DNA from: Burkholderia sp. 9120
GTDB taxonomy: Bacteria > Pseudomonadota > Gammaproteobacteria > Burkholderiales > Burkholderiaceae
Assembly (NCBI RefSeq): GCF_000745015.1
Contig: NZ_JQNA01000001.1
Location: 62,001-126,000, forward strand
DNA: 64,000 bases
Direction: 5' to 3'
A model generated the notes under the pieces. The model was not told the DNA's origin. It saw only the letters and a program-made list of their open reading frames with translations, and searched no databases. The translations under genes and the position numbers were made by a program. Within the stretch, counting starts at the first letter, position 1; each line of letters begins with the position of its first letter. Shown here one piece after another: positions 17,106-26,038 of this stretch.

Positions 17106-17759
17106 TCATCCCGCCGCCCACGCCGCGAGCGTATCGCCGAAGCCGCCGCGTGCGCGGGCGACCGCACGCGCACTGGTGATCACGCGCGGGGCGGCGCTCC
17201 ACGCAATGCGCGCGCCAGTCGCGATCAACCGGTCGACCAGCGCGACGTCCTCGCTGCAGGTCAGCGGCGGAAACCCGCCCGCGCGACGGTATGCGTCCGC
17301 GGACACGCCCAGGTTGGCGCCGTGAATATGCCGATGACCATCGGCGTCCACATACGTCTTGCGAAAATACTCGCGCACGCTGAGCGGATGCGTGGTCCAG
17401 TCGTCGACCGCAATCGAGCCGCACACGGCATCCGCCTCCAGCGAGAGTTGCGCGACCAGCCAGCCCGCCGACACGCGGCTGTCGGCGTCGGTGAACGCGA
17501 GCCAGCGGGCGCCGTCGGCGAGTAAAAAATCCGCGCCCGTCGCGCGCGCGATGCCGACGTTGCGCGCCTTCAACGTCAAGGTCTCGACGCCGTACGCGCG
17601 CGCGATCGCGCCGCTGAAGTCGTCGCAGGTATCGAGCACGACGACGATGCGCACGGTCTCGCCCGCCAGGTCCTCGTGCCGCGATGCGCCGAGCAAGGCC
17701 GCGAGGCAAGGCGCCAGCAGCGCCTCTTCGTTATGCGCCGGAACGATCACGCCGATCAT
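17106..17759 (-). CDS. Family 2 glycosyltransferase
   Basis: 217 residues. It starts MIGVIVPAHNEEALLAPCL, the nucleotide-sugar binding beginning of GT-A fold family 2, and has AFTDADSRV (DxD) and the acceptor-side CSEDVALVDRL (ED motif). It transfers a sugar from a nucleotide donor to an unknown acceptor in the cytoplasm. Its start overlaps the preceding methyltransferase stop by ATGA (17756-17759), so the two are coupled. Together with the acyl-CoA-dehydrogenase-like gene upstream this looks like a small cell-surface or secondary-metabolite modification operon. Confidence 0.85.
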   Translation of the reverse strand: MIGVIVPAHNEEALLAPCLAALLGASRHEDLAGETVRIVVVLDTCDDFSGAIARAYGVETLTLKARNVGIARATGADFLLADGARWLAFTDADSRVSAGWLVAQLSLEADAVCGSIAVDDWTTHPLSVREYFRKTYVDADGHRHIHGANLGVSADAYRRAGGFPPLTCSEDVALVDRLIATGARIAWSAAPRVITSARAVARARGGFGDTLAAWAAG

Positions 17760-18427
17760 AGAAGCCCCTCGTGTTGCGCCACCGAACGTGCGTCGCGCGA
17801 CCAGACGTCGATCAGCAGATCGGCTTCGTCGTGATGCGCGAGACGCGTCAGGCCGCAACGCGCATCGAACAACGCATGCGCGGTGTCGGCGGATTCGAGC
17901 GCCTCGGCGAAGGGCCGGCGCCAGTGACAGGCGAGCAGCGTGCCGTCCGGCGTGAGCGACGCGGCGATGCATCCGGCGAGCGCGTCGAGCTCGGCCGCGT
18001 GCAGGTAGTAGGCGAATTCGCTGATCACGATCAGATCGAAGGGACCGGCCTCGGTGGGCCAGTCGCGCGGCACGGTGCGTCGTTCGATACGCACTTGGGG
18101 GGCGGCAGCCATGCGTTCGCCGGCGAGTTGCACGGCGCGTTCGTGGAGATCGGCGGCGAGTAGCGCGTCGCAGCGTTTGGCCAGTTCGAAGGTCAGCTCG
18201 CCGTTGGCGCAGCCGGGTTCGAATGCATTGCGGTAGCGCGGACGCGGTAATAGCGCGAGGGTAAGCGAGCGTTTGCGGCTTTCGTACCAGCCTTCGCGCA
18301 GGTTCCAGGGGTCGTCGCTGTGACGGTAGAGGTCGTCGAAATAGGTTGCTGATGAGGTCGATGGTAAGGTCGATGGCGATGGCGTGTCGGCGGGCCGATC
18401 ATCGGTGTGGGGCGTTAGAGCGTCCAT
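17756..18427 (-). CDS. SAM-dependent methyltransferase, NodS-like
   Basis: 223 residues. After a variable Pro/Thr-rich N-terminus (about 30 residues), the sequence YFDDLYRHSDDPWNLREGWYESRKRSL leads to motif I FEPGCANGELT, then LLAADLHERAV and FDLIVISEFAYYL, as in the NodS branch of methyltransferases (N-methylation of chitooligosaccharide in rhizobia). The NodS link is by sequence pattern; no nod genes are present, so the substrate is unknown. It overlaps the upstream gene by 13 nt and the glycosyltransferase by 4 nt. Confidence 0.85.
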   Translation of the reverse strand: MDALTPHTDDRPADTPSPSTLPSTSSATYFDDLYRHSDDPWNLREGWYESRKRSLTLALLPRPRYRNAFEPGCANGELTFELAKRCDALLAADLHERAVQLAGERMAAAPQVRIERRTVPRDWPTEAGPFDLIVISEFAYYLHAAELDALAGCIAASLTPDGTLLACHWRRPFAEALESADTAHALFDARCGLTRLAHHDEADLLIDVWSRDARSVAQHEGLL

Positions 18428-19770
18428 GGCACGGTTCCGGGATCGTTGGGGGCGACGCTGGCGCGCGGGTTTGAGTTGGCGTTCGAGTTGGCGTTCGGGT
18501 TGGCGTTGGCGTGCGCATCGATGCCCGTGTTGCTATGCGCGGCTGTCATCAGTGCCCCAAGCGCGGCAAGATCACGCTCCGCGTGGCTTTGCCGCAGAAA
18601 CACCGGCAAATCCGCCAGCGCGCGCGCAAAACGTGCGTCACGGCACAACGGACCCGCGCCAAGCGCACGGGTCGCGTGGTGCATGACTTGAGTCGCCGCC
18701 TCCTCCACGACGAGGCGTGCGCGCAGCGCCACGCGTTGCGCGTCGGCAAGCGGGTTTGCATCGATCCACGCAGCGGTCTCGCGCAACACGGCAGCGGCCG
18801 ATGCCAACGCGACTTCAATCGCGCCCAGATGCGCCAGACGATGCGCGTCCGCTTGCGGCGACGACATCTCGCGCACCCGTTGACCGATCCGCGCGGCGGC
18901 ACCGTACCAACACGCGGCGATACCCGCTCCGCCCTGCCAGAAACCTGGCCGGCGCACGTACGCGTGCGCCGTGCCGATCAACGTCGCTGGGGTCTGCGCG
19001 AAGCGGACGTCAGCGCTAGCCGTGGCCTGCATGCCGATGGCCTGCCACTTCGACGAATCGATCGTGATCGTCGGATGGTTCATCGCGACGGCGACGAGCA
19101 CGGGTTCGTCGTCCAGCCACGCGGTCACGAGCGCATGACTGACGACGGCAGCGCCCGAACACCAGGCCTTCGTGCCGGTGAGATGCACTTGGGTGTCTTG
19201 AGCGATCCGCCCCGTGAAACTCCGTAGCCCCACTTGATCTGCTTGCCCCACTTGCCCGGCTTGTCCCGCTTGCCCTGGTTGTCCCACTTGTCCCGCGTGT
19301 CCCGCTTGTCCTTCACCCCTCTGAGTATTTCCGACCCTCGTCGCCACTACCCGTGCATCCGGCGGCTCCGCCGCCCACACTGCCCAGCGACTCCCCGACG
19401 TCACCGTGTGTCCGCCCACCTCAGCAAGGATTGCCAGCGCATCCGTATGGCCTTCGAAGAGTTTGACAAGCCCGAGATCGCATGCGGCCACCGCCGCCAA
19501 CGCGCGCCACCGCGCCAAAGTCTGACCATGGCCCGGCAGCGTAACAAACGGCGCACGATCACAGCCGTAGTCGACCAGCGCGCGCAACACGTCACCGAGC
19601 GAAGCAGAATCGTGAGGATCGAAACGCGTGTTGCGCAAAAAATCTTCCAATGCCGCGGAAGGCGCCACCATGGGTTGCGCGCGCGCTGTCTCACGCTCGC
19701 GATGAACCACGTCAGACCTTTGCGGCGGCCGCGCGTTAACGCCGACCGCACGATCTCGCGTATCGAGCAT
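18415..19770 (-). CDS. Acyl-CoA dehydrogenase-like protein with repeat insertions
   Basis: 451 residues. The pieces GLVKLFEGHTDALAILAEVG, TSGSRWAVWAAEPP, LTGTKAWCSGA and the C-terminal helices with HHATRALGAGPLCRD resemble the acyl-CoA dehydrogenase fold (middle beta domain followed by a helical domain that holds FAD). The gene is first in a coupled operon with a methyltransferase and a glycosyltransferase. Two low-complexity tracts interrupt it: nine nonapeptide-coding 9-nt units giving G-Q-x repeats (19231-19311) between the two halves of the beta domain, and an Asn/Ala run near the C-terminus (18466-18513). ATG 19770 has AGGGAGGCACG upstream. Catalytic competence is uncertain. Confidence 0.7.
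   Translation of the reverse strand: MLDTRDRAVGVNARPPQRSDVVHRERETARAQPMVAPSAALEDFLRNTRFDPHDSASLGDVLRALVDYGCDRAPFVTLPGHGQTLARWRALAAVAACDLGLVKLFEGHTDALAILAEVGGHTVTSGSRWAVWAAEPPDARVVATRVGNTQRGEGQAGHAGQVGQPGQAGQAGQVGQADQVGLRSFTGRIAQDTQVHLTGTKAWCSGAAVVSHALVTAWLDDEPVLVAVAMNHPTITIDSSKWQAIGMQATASADVRFAQTPATLIGTAHAYVRRPGFWQGGAGIAACWYGAAARIGQRVREMSSPQADAHRLAHLGAIEVALASAAAVLRETAAWIDANPLADAQRVALRARLVVEEAATQVMHHATRALGAGPLCRDARFARALADLPVFLRQSHAERDLAALGALMTAAHSNTGIDAHANANPNANSNANSNPRASVAPNDPGTVPWTL
18466..18513 (-). repeat. In-gene Asn-x codon repeat
   Basis: Eight AAC codons alternate with GCC, CCG, TCG or TCA, encoding a run of the type NANPNANSNANSN near the C-terminus of the acyl-CoA-dehydrogenase-like protein. 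Likely slippage-prone and disordered. Confidence 0.85.
19231..19311 (-). repeat. Nine tandem 9-nt units inside the acyl-CoA-dehydrogenase-like gene
   Basis: Units of the type GGACAAGCG / GGACAAGTG / GGGCAAGCG run in frame for 81 nt and encode repeated Gly-Gln-(Ala/Val/Pro) triplets. They sit in a loop of the predicted beta domain. Copy-number change would keep the frame. Confidence 0.9.
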
Positions 19771-19931
19771 CGTGCCTCCCTGAAGCTGTCGAATGGGTGC
19801 CGGCGGAGTTTCAGGCGCCGCCGCGCATGCAAACGGTCAGCAAGCGACGTGCCGCACGCATCACAGCCGTGCGGACAAGGGTTTTGCCAGAAGAAAGTTT
19901 GGGCAGCGCGTGCCCGGAGACGCTCGGTTAT

Positions 19932-20090
19932 GAGCGAGGTAGAGTCCGTTTTCGGCGAGGAAATCCGCTATGGGCGAAGCACGTCCACGGTGAGCAAGGC
20001 GCGCGCCGTTACAAGCGAGGCAAACTCCGCTACGCACGAAGCACATCCCGCCACAAACGAAGCACTCGCACGAAGCACGCGCCACGCTAC
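19932..20090. repeat. Degenerate tandem repeat of about 20-21 bp
   Basis: The gap between the histidine kinase (ends 20098) and the acyl-CoA-dehydrogenase-like gene holds seven or so degenerate units, e.g. GAGCGAGGTAGAGTCCGTTT, GGCGAAGCACGTCCACGGTG, AAGCGAGGCAAACTCCGCTA, GCACGAAGCACATCCCGCCA. The core is roughly G(A/G)GCGAagcannnTCCGcta. Several frames stay open across it only because the period is close to a multiple of three; I do not call a gene here. Confidence 0.55.
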
Positions 20091-20097
20091 AGCACGC

Positions 20098-22077
20098 CTA
20101 CCCCGCACCCCGCCCGCCACGCCGCGCCTCGACCTGCGCCAGCAGATCATCGAACAGCGCCAGTTCTACCGGCTTCACCAGATGCGCATCGAACCCGGCT
20201 TCGCGCGTACGTTCACGATCGCTCGCATGACCAAACCCGGTCATCGCCGCAAACATCGTGTTACCGAGCTCCGGCATGGCACGCAATCCGGCGATCGTCG
20301 CGAAGCCGTCCATTTTCGGCATCGCCAGATCGATCACCGCGAGATGCGGCGCGAAACGCGGTGCGACGTCGAGCGCCTGCTGCCCTTCGTAGGCGATCCG
20401 CACCGTGTGGCCCTTGAGTTCGAGCAGCATGGCGAGACTGTCGGCCGAATCGCGATTGTCGTCGACCAGCAGAATACGCAGCGGCGCAACTTCACCGTCC
20501 GCCGCGTTCGGCGCGTCGTCCGCCGTCGTGGACGGCGCGGCGGCCAGCGGCAGGCTCACCGTGAAGCTGCTGCCGCATCCCGCGCCTTCGCTGGTCGCGA
20601 GAATACTTCCGCCATGCATCTCGACCAGCGATTTGCACAGCGTCAGGCCGATACCGAGGCCACCCGCGCCCACGGTCTGACCGTCCTTCTCCTGCGCGAA
20701 CAGTTCGAAAATCCGGTCGAGCGAACGCACGGGAATCCCGCATCCCTGATCACGCACTTCAAGCACCGCCATGCGATGCTCGATGCGCCCCTGGACGTCG
20801 ACGCTGCTGCCCACCGGCGAGAATTTCGACGCGTTGTGCAGCAGGTTCTGCAGCACCTGCACGAGACGCGTCATGTCGCCACGCACCACCACCGGATCGC
20901 GCGGCAAATGCACGACGACACGCTGCTCATGCGCGTCGGTAAACGGCCGCGCCGCTTCGATGCCGCGCGCCACCACTTCGGCCAGATCGACATCGGTCAC
21001 GCGCAACTCGACCTTGTCCGACATGATCCGCCCGACATCGAGCAGATCGTCGACCAGTCGCGTGAGATGCGTTACCTGGCGGTCGATCAGATCGCGCGAA
21101 CGCGCCAGCGTGGGACTCACGCCGGTCTCCAGTTGCATCACGCCGAGCGCATTGCGCACCGGCGCGAGCGGATTGCGCAACTCATGCGCGAGGGTCGCGA
21201 GAAACGTGCGCATGCGGTCGCCCGAGCGCTCCAGCTCTTCGCGTTGACGCCGTTCGGTCAGATCGCGCGTGACCTTGGCGAAGCCGCGCAAGCGCTTTGT
21301 CTCGTCGTACACGGCGGTAATGTTGACGTTGGCCCAGAAGGTCGTGCCATCCTTGCGCACGCGCCAGCCTTCGTCCTCGACGTGACCGATCTGCCGGGCG
21401 ATCGCCAGCTCGCGCGCCGGCTTGCCCGCCGCGACATCCTCCGGCGGGTAGAAGGTCGAGAAATGCCGACCGACGATATCGTCGCGCGAATAGCCTTTGA
21501 TCCGCGCCGCGCCAGCGTTCCAGCTGATCACATTGCCGTCCGGATCGAGCATGAAGATCGCGTAGTCCTTCACGCTATCCACCAGCAGCCGGAAACGCTC
21601 TTCGCTTTGCCGCAACGCTTCCAGATACTCGCGTTGCGCGGTCAGGTCGCGCGTGATCTTGGCGAAGCCCGTGACTTTGCCGTGCTGATCGCGGATCGCC
21701 GTGATTACGACGTTCGACCAGAAGGTCGTGCCGTCCTTGCGCACGCGCCAGCCTTCGTCCTCGAAACGGCCGGTTAGCGACGCCTGCTGCAGTTCGTACG
21801 CGGGCCAGCCGCGCGCCACGGCTTCGGCGGTGTAGAAGCGCGAAAAGTGTTCGCCGATGATCTCCGTTTCCGTGTACCCCTTCAGCTTCTGCGCGCCGGC
21901 GCTCCAACTGACGATGTGGCCGGTCGCGTCCAGCAGGAAGATCGCATAATCTTCGATCGCCTGGACCAGCATGCCGTAATCGACGCCGACGGGCACGCGC
22001 TTCGAGGCTGGGAACGGGATCCCGGCCGGTGCGGGTTCGTCATTGTCATCGGCGGGAGGGACGTCGAGCTGGTTCAT
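20098..22077 (-). CDS. Hybrid sensor histidine kinase with two PAS domains and a receiver
   Basis: 659 residues. Order: PAS/PAC 1 (about 35-150), PAS/PAC 2 (about 165-280), HisKA with the H-box LATLAHELRNPLAPV (His298), HATPase_c with NLLHNASKF, DQGCGIP and GLGIGLTLCKSLVE, then a receiver (about 532-650) with LRILLVDDNRDSA and phospho-acceptor Asp583 in AVIDLAMPKMDG. No transmembrane helix, so it is a cytosolic sensor. The receiver has no output domain and no response regulator gene is adjacent, so phosphotransfer must go to a partner elsewhere. The two PAS copies share almost identical DNA in the FEDEGWRVRKDGTTFW part. No Shine-Dalgarno before ATG 22077. Confidence 0.92.
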   Translation of the reverse strand: MNQLDVPPADDNDEPAPAGIPFPASKRVPVGVDYGMLVQAIEDYAIFLLDATGHIVSWSAGAQKLKGYTETEIIGEHFSRFYTAEAVARGWPAYELQQASLTGRFEDEGWRVRKDGTTFWSNVVITAIRDQHGKVTGFAKITRDLTAQREYLEALRQSEERFRLLVDSVKDYAIFMLDPDGNVISWNAGAARIKGYSRDDIVGRHFSTFYPPEDVAAGKPARELAIARQIGHVEDEGWRVRKDGTTFWANVNITAVYDETKRLRGFAKVTRDLTERRQREELERSGDRMRTFLATLAHELRNPLAPVRNALGVMQLETGVSPTLARSRDLIDRQVTHLTRLVDDLLDVGRIMSDKVELRVTDVDLAEVVARGIEAARPFTDAHEQRVVVHLPRDPVVVRGDMTRLVQVLQNLLHNASKFSPVGSSVDVQGRIEHRMAVLEVRDQGCGIPVRSLDRIFELFAQEKDGQTVGAGGLGIGLTLCKSLVEMHGGSILATSEGAGCGSSFTVSLPLAAAPSTTADDAPNAADGEVAPLRILLVDDNRDSADSLAMLLELKGHTVRIAYEGQQALDVAPRFAPHLAVIDLAMPKMDGFATIAGLRAMPELGNTMFAAMTGFGHASDRERTREAGFDAHLVKPVELALFDDLLAQVEARRGGRGAG

Positions 22078-22154
22078 CGCGGTAAGGAAGGGGAAGTGGG
22101 TGACCGTCCAAAAGCATACACCGGCAGGCGGTCGCCGCCGGGCTCATGGTTTCA

Positions 22155-22195
22155 CCTGAGGCGCGTTCGACAGCACCAATGCTGTCGTGCTCAGG
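22155..22195. other. Two-level hairpin upstream of the glycine-zipper gene
   Basis: An outer CCTGAG / CTCAGG pairing (22155-22160, 22190-22195) encloses a perfect GACAGCA-CCAA-TGCTGTC hairpin (22169-22186). It lies between the divergent histidine kinase and the small exported protein, 40 nt before the latter's Shine-Dalgarno. Function unknown: 5' UTR structure or operator. Confidence 0.45.
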
Positions 22196-22246
22196 CCTCG
22201 CAATTGCTGGTCCTGTACGCACTCTCATGAAAACCAGGAGCATCAA

Positions 22247-22483
22247 TTGAAACGAGTCTTTACCACCGTTGCCCTCGCCGCCGTCATGGCGCTCGCTCAC
22301 ACCGCCGCGCACGCCGAGGGTTGTACCAAGGGCGCCGTCGTGGGCGGCGTGGCCGGCCATGTGGCTGGCGACCACGGCGTAGCCGGTGCGGCGGCAGGCT
22401 GCGCGATCGGCCATCACGAAGCAAAGAAAAAGGACAAGGCAGCCAGCGCGGCAGCCGCCGCTAGCCAACCGGCGGGGAAATGA
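22247..22483 (+). CDS. Small exported glycine-zipper-like protein, TTG start
   Basis: 78 residues. The signal peptide LKRVFTTVALAAVMALAHTAAHA is cleaved before EGCTKG; the mature part has Gly/Ala-zipper sequence (GAVVGGVAGHVAGDHGVAGAAAGCAIGHH) like short 17-kDa-antigen/glycine-zipper proteins, then a Lys/Ala-rich tail. Two Cys residues remain in the mature part. AGGAG at 22236-22240 followed 6 nt later by TTG 22247 gives the start; the open frame upstream has no signal-peptide-compatible start. It is probably periplasmic or outer-membrane associated. Convergent with the reductase gene; a 16-bp terminator separates them. Confidence 0.75.
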   Translation: MKRVFTTVALAAVMALAHTAAHAEGCTKGAVVGGVAGHVAGDHGVAGAAAGCAIGHHEAKKKDKAASAAAAASQPAGK

Positions 22484-22525
22484 AGCGACGTAACGCGTCG
22501 CCCCACGCCATAGTTCGCAGGTAAA

Positions 22526-22565
22526 AAAGAGCCGGTAGGGACGTTTCGTTCCCTACCGGCTCTTT
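22526..22565. terminator. Bidirectional rho-independent terminator
   Basis: Perfect 16-bp stem: AAAGAGCCGGTAGGGA (22526-22541) with its complement at 22550-22565, loop of 8 nt. A-run on the left and TCTTT on the right serve the convergent genes ending at 22483 (+) and 22615 (-). Confidence 0.9.
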
Positions 22566-22614
22566 CAGATTGACTGCGCGGAAGCCGCCGAACGGCATGG
22601 CGCCATCGCGACGC

Positions 22615-23664
22615 TCAACCCGCCGCGCCGAGCTTTTCCGCGAGCTTTGCGTCGTAGCTGGAATGCACGTGCATGCGCTTTTTTTCCGGGTACGCATACG
22701 AATACGCCTTGCGCAGCGCCAGCGACGCCTCGTGGAAGCCGGACAGAATCAGCTTCTGCTTGTTCGGATAGTTGGCGATGTCGCCGGCCGCGAAAATACC
22801 GGGCCGCGAGCTTTCATAGTTCGACGTATCCACGTCGATGCGGCCGCCGTGAATCGACAGTCCCCACTGCGCGATCGGTCCGAGGTCAGCGACGAGTCCG
22901 TAGAGCGCGACCAGATGCTCCGCCTCGAGTTGCGTCTCGCCGCCGAGGCCGCGCAACGTGATCGCCTTCAACGCATCGTCTTCAACCGTGAGCCCGGCAA
23001 TCGCGCCGATCACGAAGTCCATCTCGCCCGCCTCGACCGCGCGCCGCATCAACTCGACGCTCGAATCGGCCGCGCTGAACCCATTGCGCCGATGCACCAG
23101 CGTGACGTGCCGTGCGACCTTGCGCAGCGCCAGCACCCAGTCGAGCGCGGAGTCGCCGCCGCCGGCCACGACGACGTTCTTGTCCGCGAAATCGGCGAGG
23201 CGCGGCACGCTGTAGTGCACATGGCGCGATTCCAGCGGCACGGCTTCGGCGAGCGCGAGCTTCTGCGGCACGAAAGCGCCGTTGCCCGCAGCCAGCAGAA
23301 TCGCGGCGACGTCGAATACAAGGCCGCGCTCGGTGCGCACGGTCCAGCGTCCATCGGCGCGCTGCTCCACCGACTCGACGCGCTGCTCCAGATGAATCGG
23401 CGCATTGAACGGCTTGCATTGCGCCATCAGACGCTCCACCAGCTCGCGTGCGGTGCACGACGGGATCGCGGGAATATCGTAGATCGGCTTGTCCGGATAC
23501 AGCTCGATGCATTGACCGCCGATCTTGTCGAGACCGTCGACGATCTCGCAGGTGAGGCCGAGCACGCCCGCTTCGAAAGCGGCAAAAAGTCCCACCGGGC
23601 CGGCGCCGACGATCAGAACGTCGGTGCGGACAGGCGGCGTGGGTTGGTCTGCAGCGGAAGTCAT
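22615..23664 (-). CDS. Ferredoxin/flavodoxin-NADP reductase, thioredoxin-reductase-like type
   Basis: 349 residues. FAD motif VLIVGAGPVGLFAAFEAG at the N-terminus, then GQCIELYPDKPIYDIPA, NADP-binding VVVAGGGDSALDW and the second FAD motif PGIFAAGDIANYPNKQKL. The CxxC active site of thioredoxin reductases is absent, as in the YumC-type ferredoxin-NADP reductases. It passes electrons between NADPH and ferredoxin/flavodoxin in the cytoplasm. ATG 23664 with AGAGAG upstream is preferred over a longer open frame. The gene stands alone. Confidence 0.92.
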   Translation of the reverse strand: MTSAADQPTPPVRTDVLIVGAGPVGLFAAFEAGVLGLTCEIVDGLDKIGGQCIELYPDKPIYDIPAIPSCTARELVERLMAQCKPFNAPIHLEQRVESVEQRADGRWTVRTERGLVFDVAAILLAAGNGAFVPQKLALAEAVPLESRHVHYSVPRLADFADKNVVVAGGGDSALDWVLALRKVARHVTLVHRRNGFSAADSSVELMRRAVEAGEMDFVIGAIAGLTVEDDALKAITLRGLGGETQLEAEHLVALYGLVADLGPIAQWGLSIHGGRIDVDTSNYESSRPGIFAAGDIANYPNKQKLILSGFHEASLALRKAYSYAYPEKKRMHVHSSYDAKLAEKLGAAG

Positions 23665-23929
23665 GCGGTCTCTCTGTGGAAGGCGATGGCTCACCATACA
23701 GAATCGCCCGAAGCGCGGCAACGATGCCATTACGCGCGGTAAGGACGCTCGGCGCAGGGCGCTGCGCCTGATCGACCTGTGTTATCAGGCGGCAAAACAG
23801 CCGCCTCGAAGGCCGCCAAAAGTGGTTACCTTGAAATACACAAAATCGGTCATTTTACAAAGCCAATCGAGCGCCTAATCTTCACTCATCGCATCACCGC
23901 ATGCGTCCAACCCGACTCAGGAGTGAATC

Positions 23930-24367
23930 ATGGAACAACGTCTCGACTTCTACAAAGCCAACCCCGCCGCCGTCAAAGCCCTGCTCGGCGTTGAAGAACG
24001 CATCGGCAAATCGGCGCTCGAAAAGCCGCTGGCCGAACTGGTGCGGCTGCGCGCGTCGCAGATCAACGGCTGCGCGTACTGCGTCGACATGCATGTGGCC
24101 GACGCCCGCAAGGGCGGCGAAACCGAACGCCGTCTCGCGACCGTGGTGGTATGGCGCGAAACGCCGTTCTTCACCGATCGCGAACGCGCCGCGCTCGAAT
24201 GGACCGAAGCGGTGACGCTGGTGTCGCACGACCATGTGCCCAACGCGGTGTGGGAAGCGGTACGCCCGCACTTCAGCGACGAAGAACTGGTCGATCTGAC
24301 GTTGCTGGTGTCCGCGATCAATGCATGGAATCGCTTTGCGATCGCGTTCCGCAAGATGCCGGCTTGA
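23930..24367 (+). CDS. AhpD/carboxymuconolactone decarboxylase-family protein
   Basis: 145 residues. The family motif is clear: Cys48-A-Y-Cys51-V-D-M-His55 following LAELVRLRASQING, so it belongs to the AhpD-like alkylhydroperoxidase branch (CxxC with His) rather than to true gamma-carboxymuconolactone decarboxylases. It probably reduces peroxides through the cysteine pair. CAGGAG lies 8 nt before ATG 23930. No ahpC is nearby and the gene seems monocistronic. Confidence 0.9.
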   Translation: MEQRLDFYKANPAAVKALLGVEERIGKSALEKPLAELVRLRASQINGCAYCVDMHVADARKGGETERRLATVVVWRETPFFTDRERAALEWTEAVTLVSHDHVPNAVWEAVRPHFSDEELVDLTLLVSAINAWNRFAIAFRKMPA

Positions 24368-24451
24368 GCATGGTGCTGTAACAAACCGAGCGGCGCGCAA
24401 AGCGCTGCGCGGATCGTCAGGCGGGCAACCCGCTCTACGCCGTTTCGTGAT

Positions 24452-26038
24452 TTACGCCGCTTGCATGGTTCGCGTGGGCCGCATCGTTCGATCACCCGCC
24501 ACCTTGAACGCCGCGGTCAATTCGCTCAATTGCCGCGCCTGATCCGCGAGCGAATTCGCGGTCGCCGCGCTCTCCTCGACGAGCGCGGCGTTGTGCTGCG
24601 TGACCTCGTCCATCTGCGTGACGGCGAGGCTCACCTGCTGGATGCCGTCGCTCTGCTCTTTCGACGCCGCCGCGATCTCGCCGACGATCTTCGCCACCCG
24701 GCCAATCTCCGCCTCGATCTCCTGCATGGTCGCGCCTGCTTCGTTGACGAGGCCCGCGCCGCTCTCCACGCGCGCGGTCGACTCCGCGATCAGGGCGCCG
24801 ATTTCCTTCGCCGCCGCCGCGGAGCGCTGCGCGAGACTGCGCACTTCGCCGGCCACCACCGCGAAGCCGCGCCCTTCCTCGCCGGCGCGCGCCGCTTCGA
24901 CGGCCGCGTTCAGCGCAAGGATATTGGTCTGGAACGCGATCCCCTCGATCGCGGTAATGATGCCGGTCATCTTCGACGAACCCGCGTGAATCACCCGCAT
25001 CGTCTCGACCATGCTGCCGACCGAGTCGCGCCCGCGCGCGGCCATGGCGGACGCGCGCGAGGCCAGTTCGCTGGCGTGATACGCGTTCTGCGCATTCAAC
25101 TGCACCGTCGACGTCAACTGCTCCATCGCCGCCGCGGTCTGTTCGAGCGAAGCCGCCTGTTCCTCGGTGCGCTGCGACAGATCGAGATTGCCGGCGGCGA
25201 TCTGCTGGGTGGACGACGCGATCGAATGCGAACCGGCCCGCACTGTCGTGACGGTCGCGCCGAGCTTGTCCTGCATGGACGCGACGCCGCGCAGCAGCGT
25301 CGCCATTTCGTCGTTCGAGCGGATCGTCACGTGCGTGGTCAGCTCGCCGGCGGCGATCGCGTCGAACTGGCGCAGCGCGTCATGCAGCGGCGCCATGATC
25401 GCGCGCCGCAACGTGCGCCAACTGATCAACGCGACCGTCAGGCCCACCAGAATGCTGCCGAGGCACGCCACCAGCAGCGTGTGAAACAGCGACGCCGAGC
25501 GCTCGCTCGCGTCGCTCGCCTGCTGGTTCAGATAGTCCTCCAGCGCGCCCTGGCTCGTGTTCATCGCGGTGTAGAGGCCGATCAGATGCGCCGCGCGGCT
25601 TTCGTCCATCCAGCTCGCGTCGCCGCCGCGGATCGCCGCGATCAACTGGTCGATGCCGTCGTGCCGCACGGCGGTGCGTTTGGCGTCGAGGTCGTCGGTG
25701 AGGCGCTGCAATTCAGGCGTTTTCGGCAGCTCGCGGAACGTGTTCCACCACTTGTCCGAATCGCCGAGCAGCATGTGCGCGCGTTCGAGTTGCGCGTTCA
25801 GTTGCGGCGAGTGCGGATTGCTCATCGCCCAGTCGAGCCCGAAGCGCGCTCGCGACATCGCCGTGCCCGACTTGCCGAGCGCCACCACCGACGCGAAATG
25901 CACCGTGTACGCGTCGCGCTGCGCTTCGTTGTTTTCGTTCATGCCGAGAATGCCGAGCGCGCCGGTCGCGATCAGCAGTGCGCCGAGAAACGCGATGGTG
26001 ATCGCGATCCGCAGATTGATGGTCAGGTTCCTGGTCAT
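24452..26038 (-). CDS. Methyl-accepting chemotaxis protein
   Basis: 528 residues. N-terminal helix [31 protein letters not shown], periplasmic four-helix-bundle (Tar-type) ligand domain to about residue 185, second membrane helix [26 protein letters not shown], then the cytoplasmic signalling domain with the conserved hairpin tip [24 protein letters not shown]. It links a periplasmic signal to CheA/CheW. Unlike the receptor at 48366 it lacks the C-terminal docking pentapeptide. Start is uncertain: ATG 26038 fits the membrane helix, ATG 26074 is in frame upstream. Confidence 0.92.
   Translation of the reverse strand: MTRNLTINLRIAITIAFLGALLIATGALGILGMNENNEAQRDAYTVHFASVVALGKSGTAMSRARFGLDWAMSNPHSPQLNAQLERAHMLLGDSDKWWNTFRELPKTPELQRLTDDLDAKRTAVRHDGIDQLIAAIRGGDASWMDESRAAHLIGLYTAMNTSQGALEDYLNQQASDASERSASLFHTLLVACLGSILVGLTVALISWRTLRRAIMAPLHDALRQFDAIAAGELTTHVTIRSNDEMATLLRGVASMQDKLGATVTTVRAGSHSIASSTQQIAAGNLDLSQRTEEQAASLEQTAAAMEQLTSTVQLNAQNAYHASELASRASAMAARGRDSVGSMVETMRVIHAGSSKMTGIITAIEGIAFQTNILALNAAVEAARAGEEGRGFAVVAGEVRSLAQRSAAAAKEIGALIAESTARVESGAGLVNEAGATMQEIEAEIGRVAKIVGEIAAASKEQSDGIQQVSLAVTQMDEVTQHNAALVEESAATANSLADQARQLSELTAAFKVAGDRTMRPTRTMQAA

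Noticed and set aside
18466..19311. Repeat tracts as a possible CRISPR or minisatellite locus outside genes
   Set aside because: Both tracts are in frame within one gene and encode amino-acid repeats; no spacers between units.
19797..21777. Very long plus-strand frame (847 codons) opposite the kinase and ACAD-like genes
   Set aside because: Antisense shadow of two well-supported genes; sequence is Arg/His-rich with no domain.
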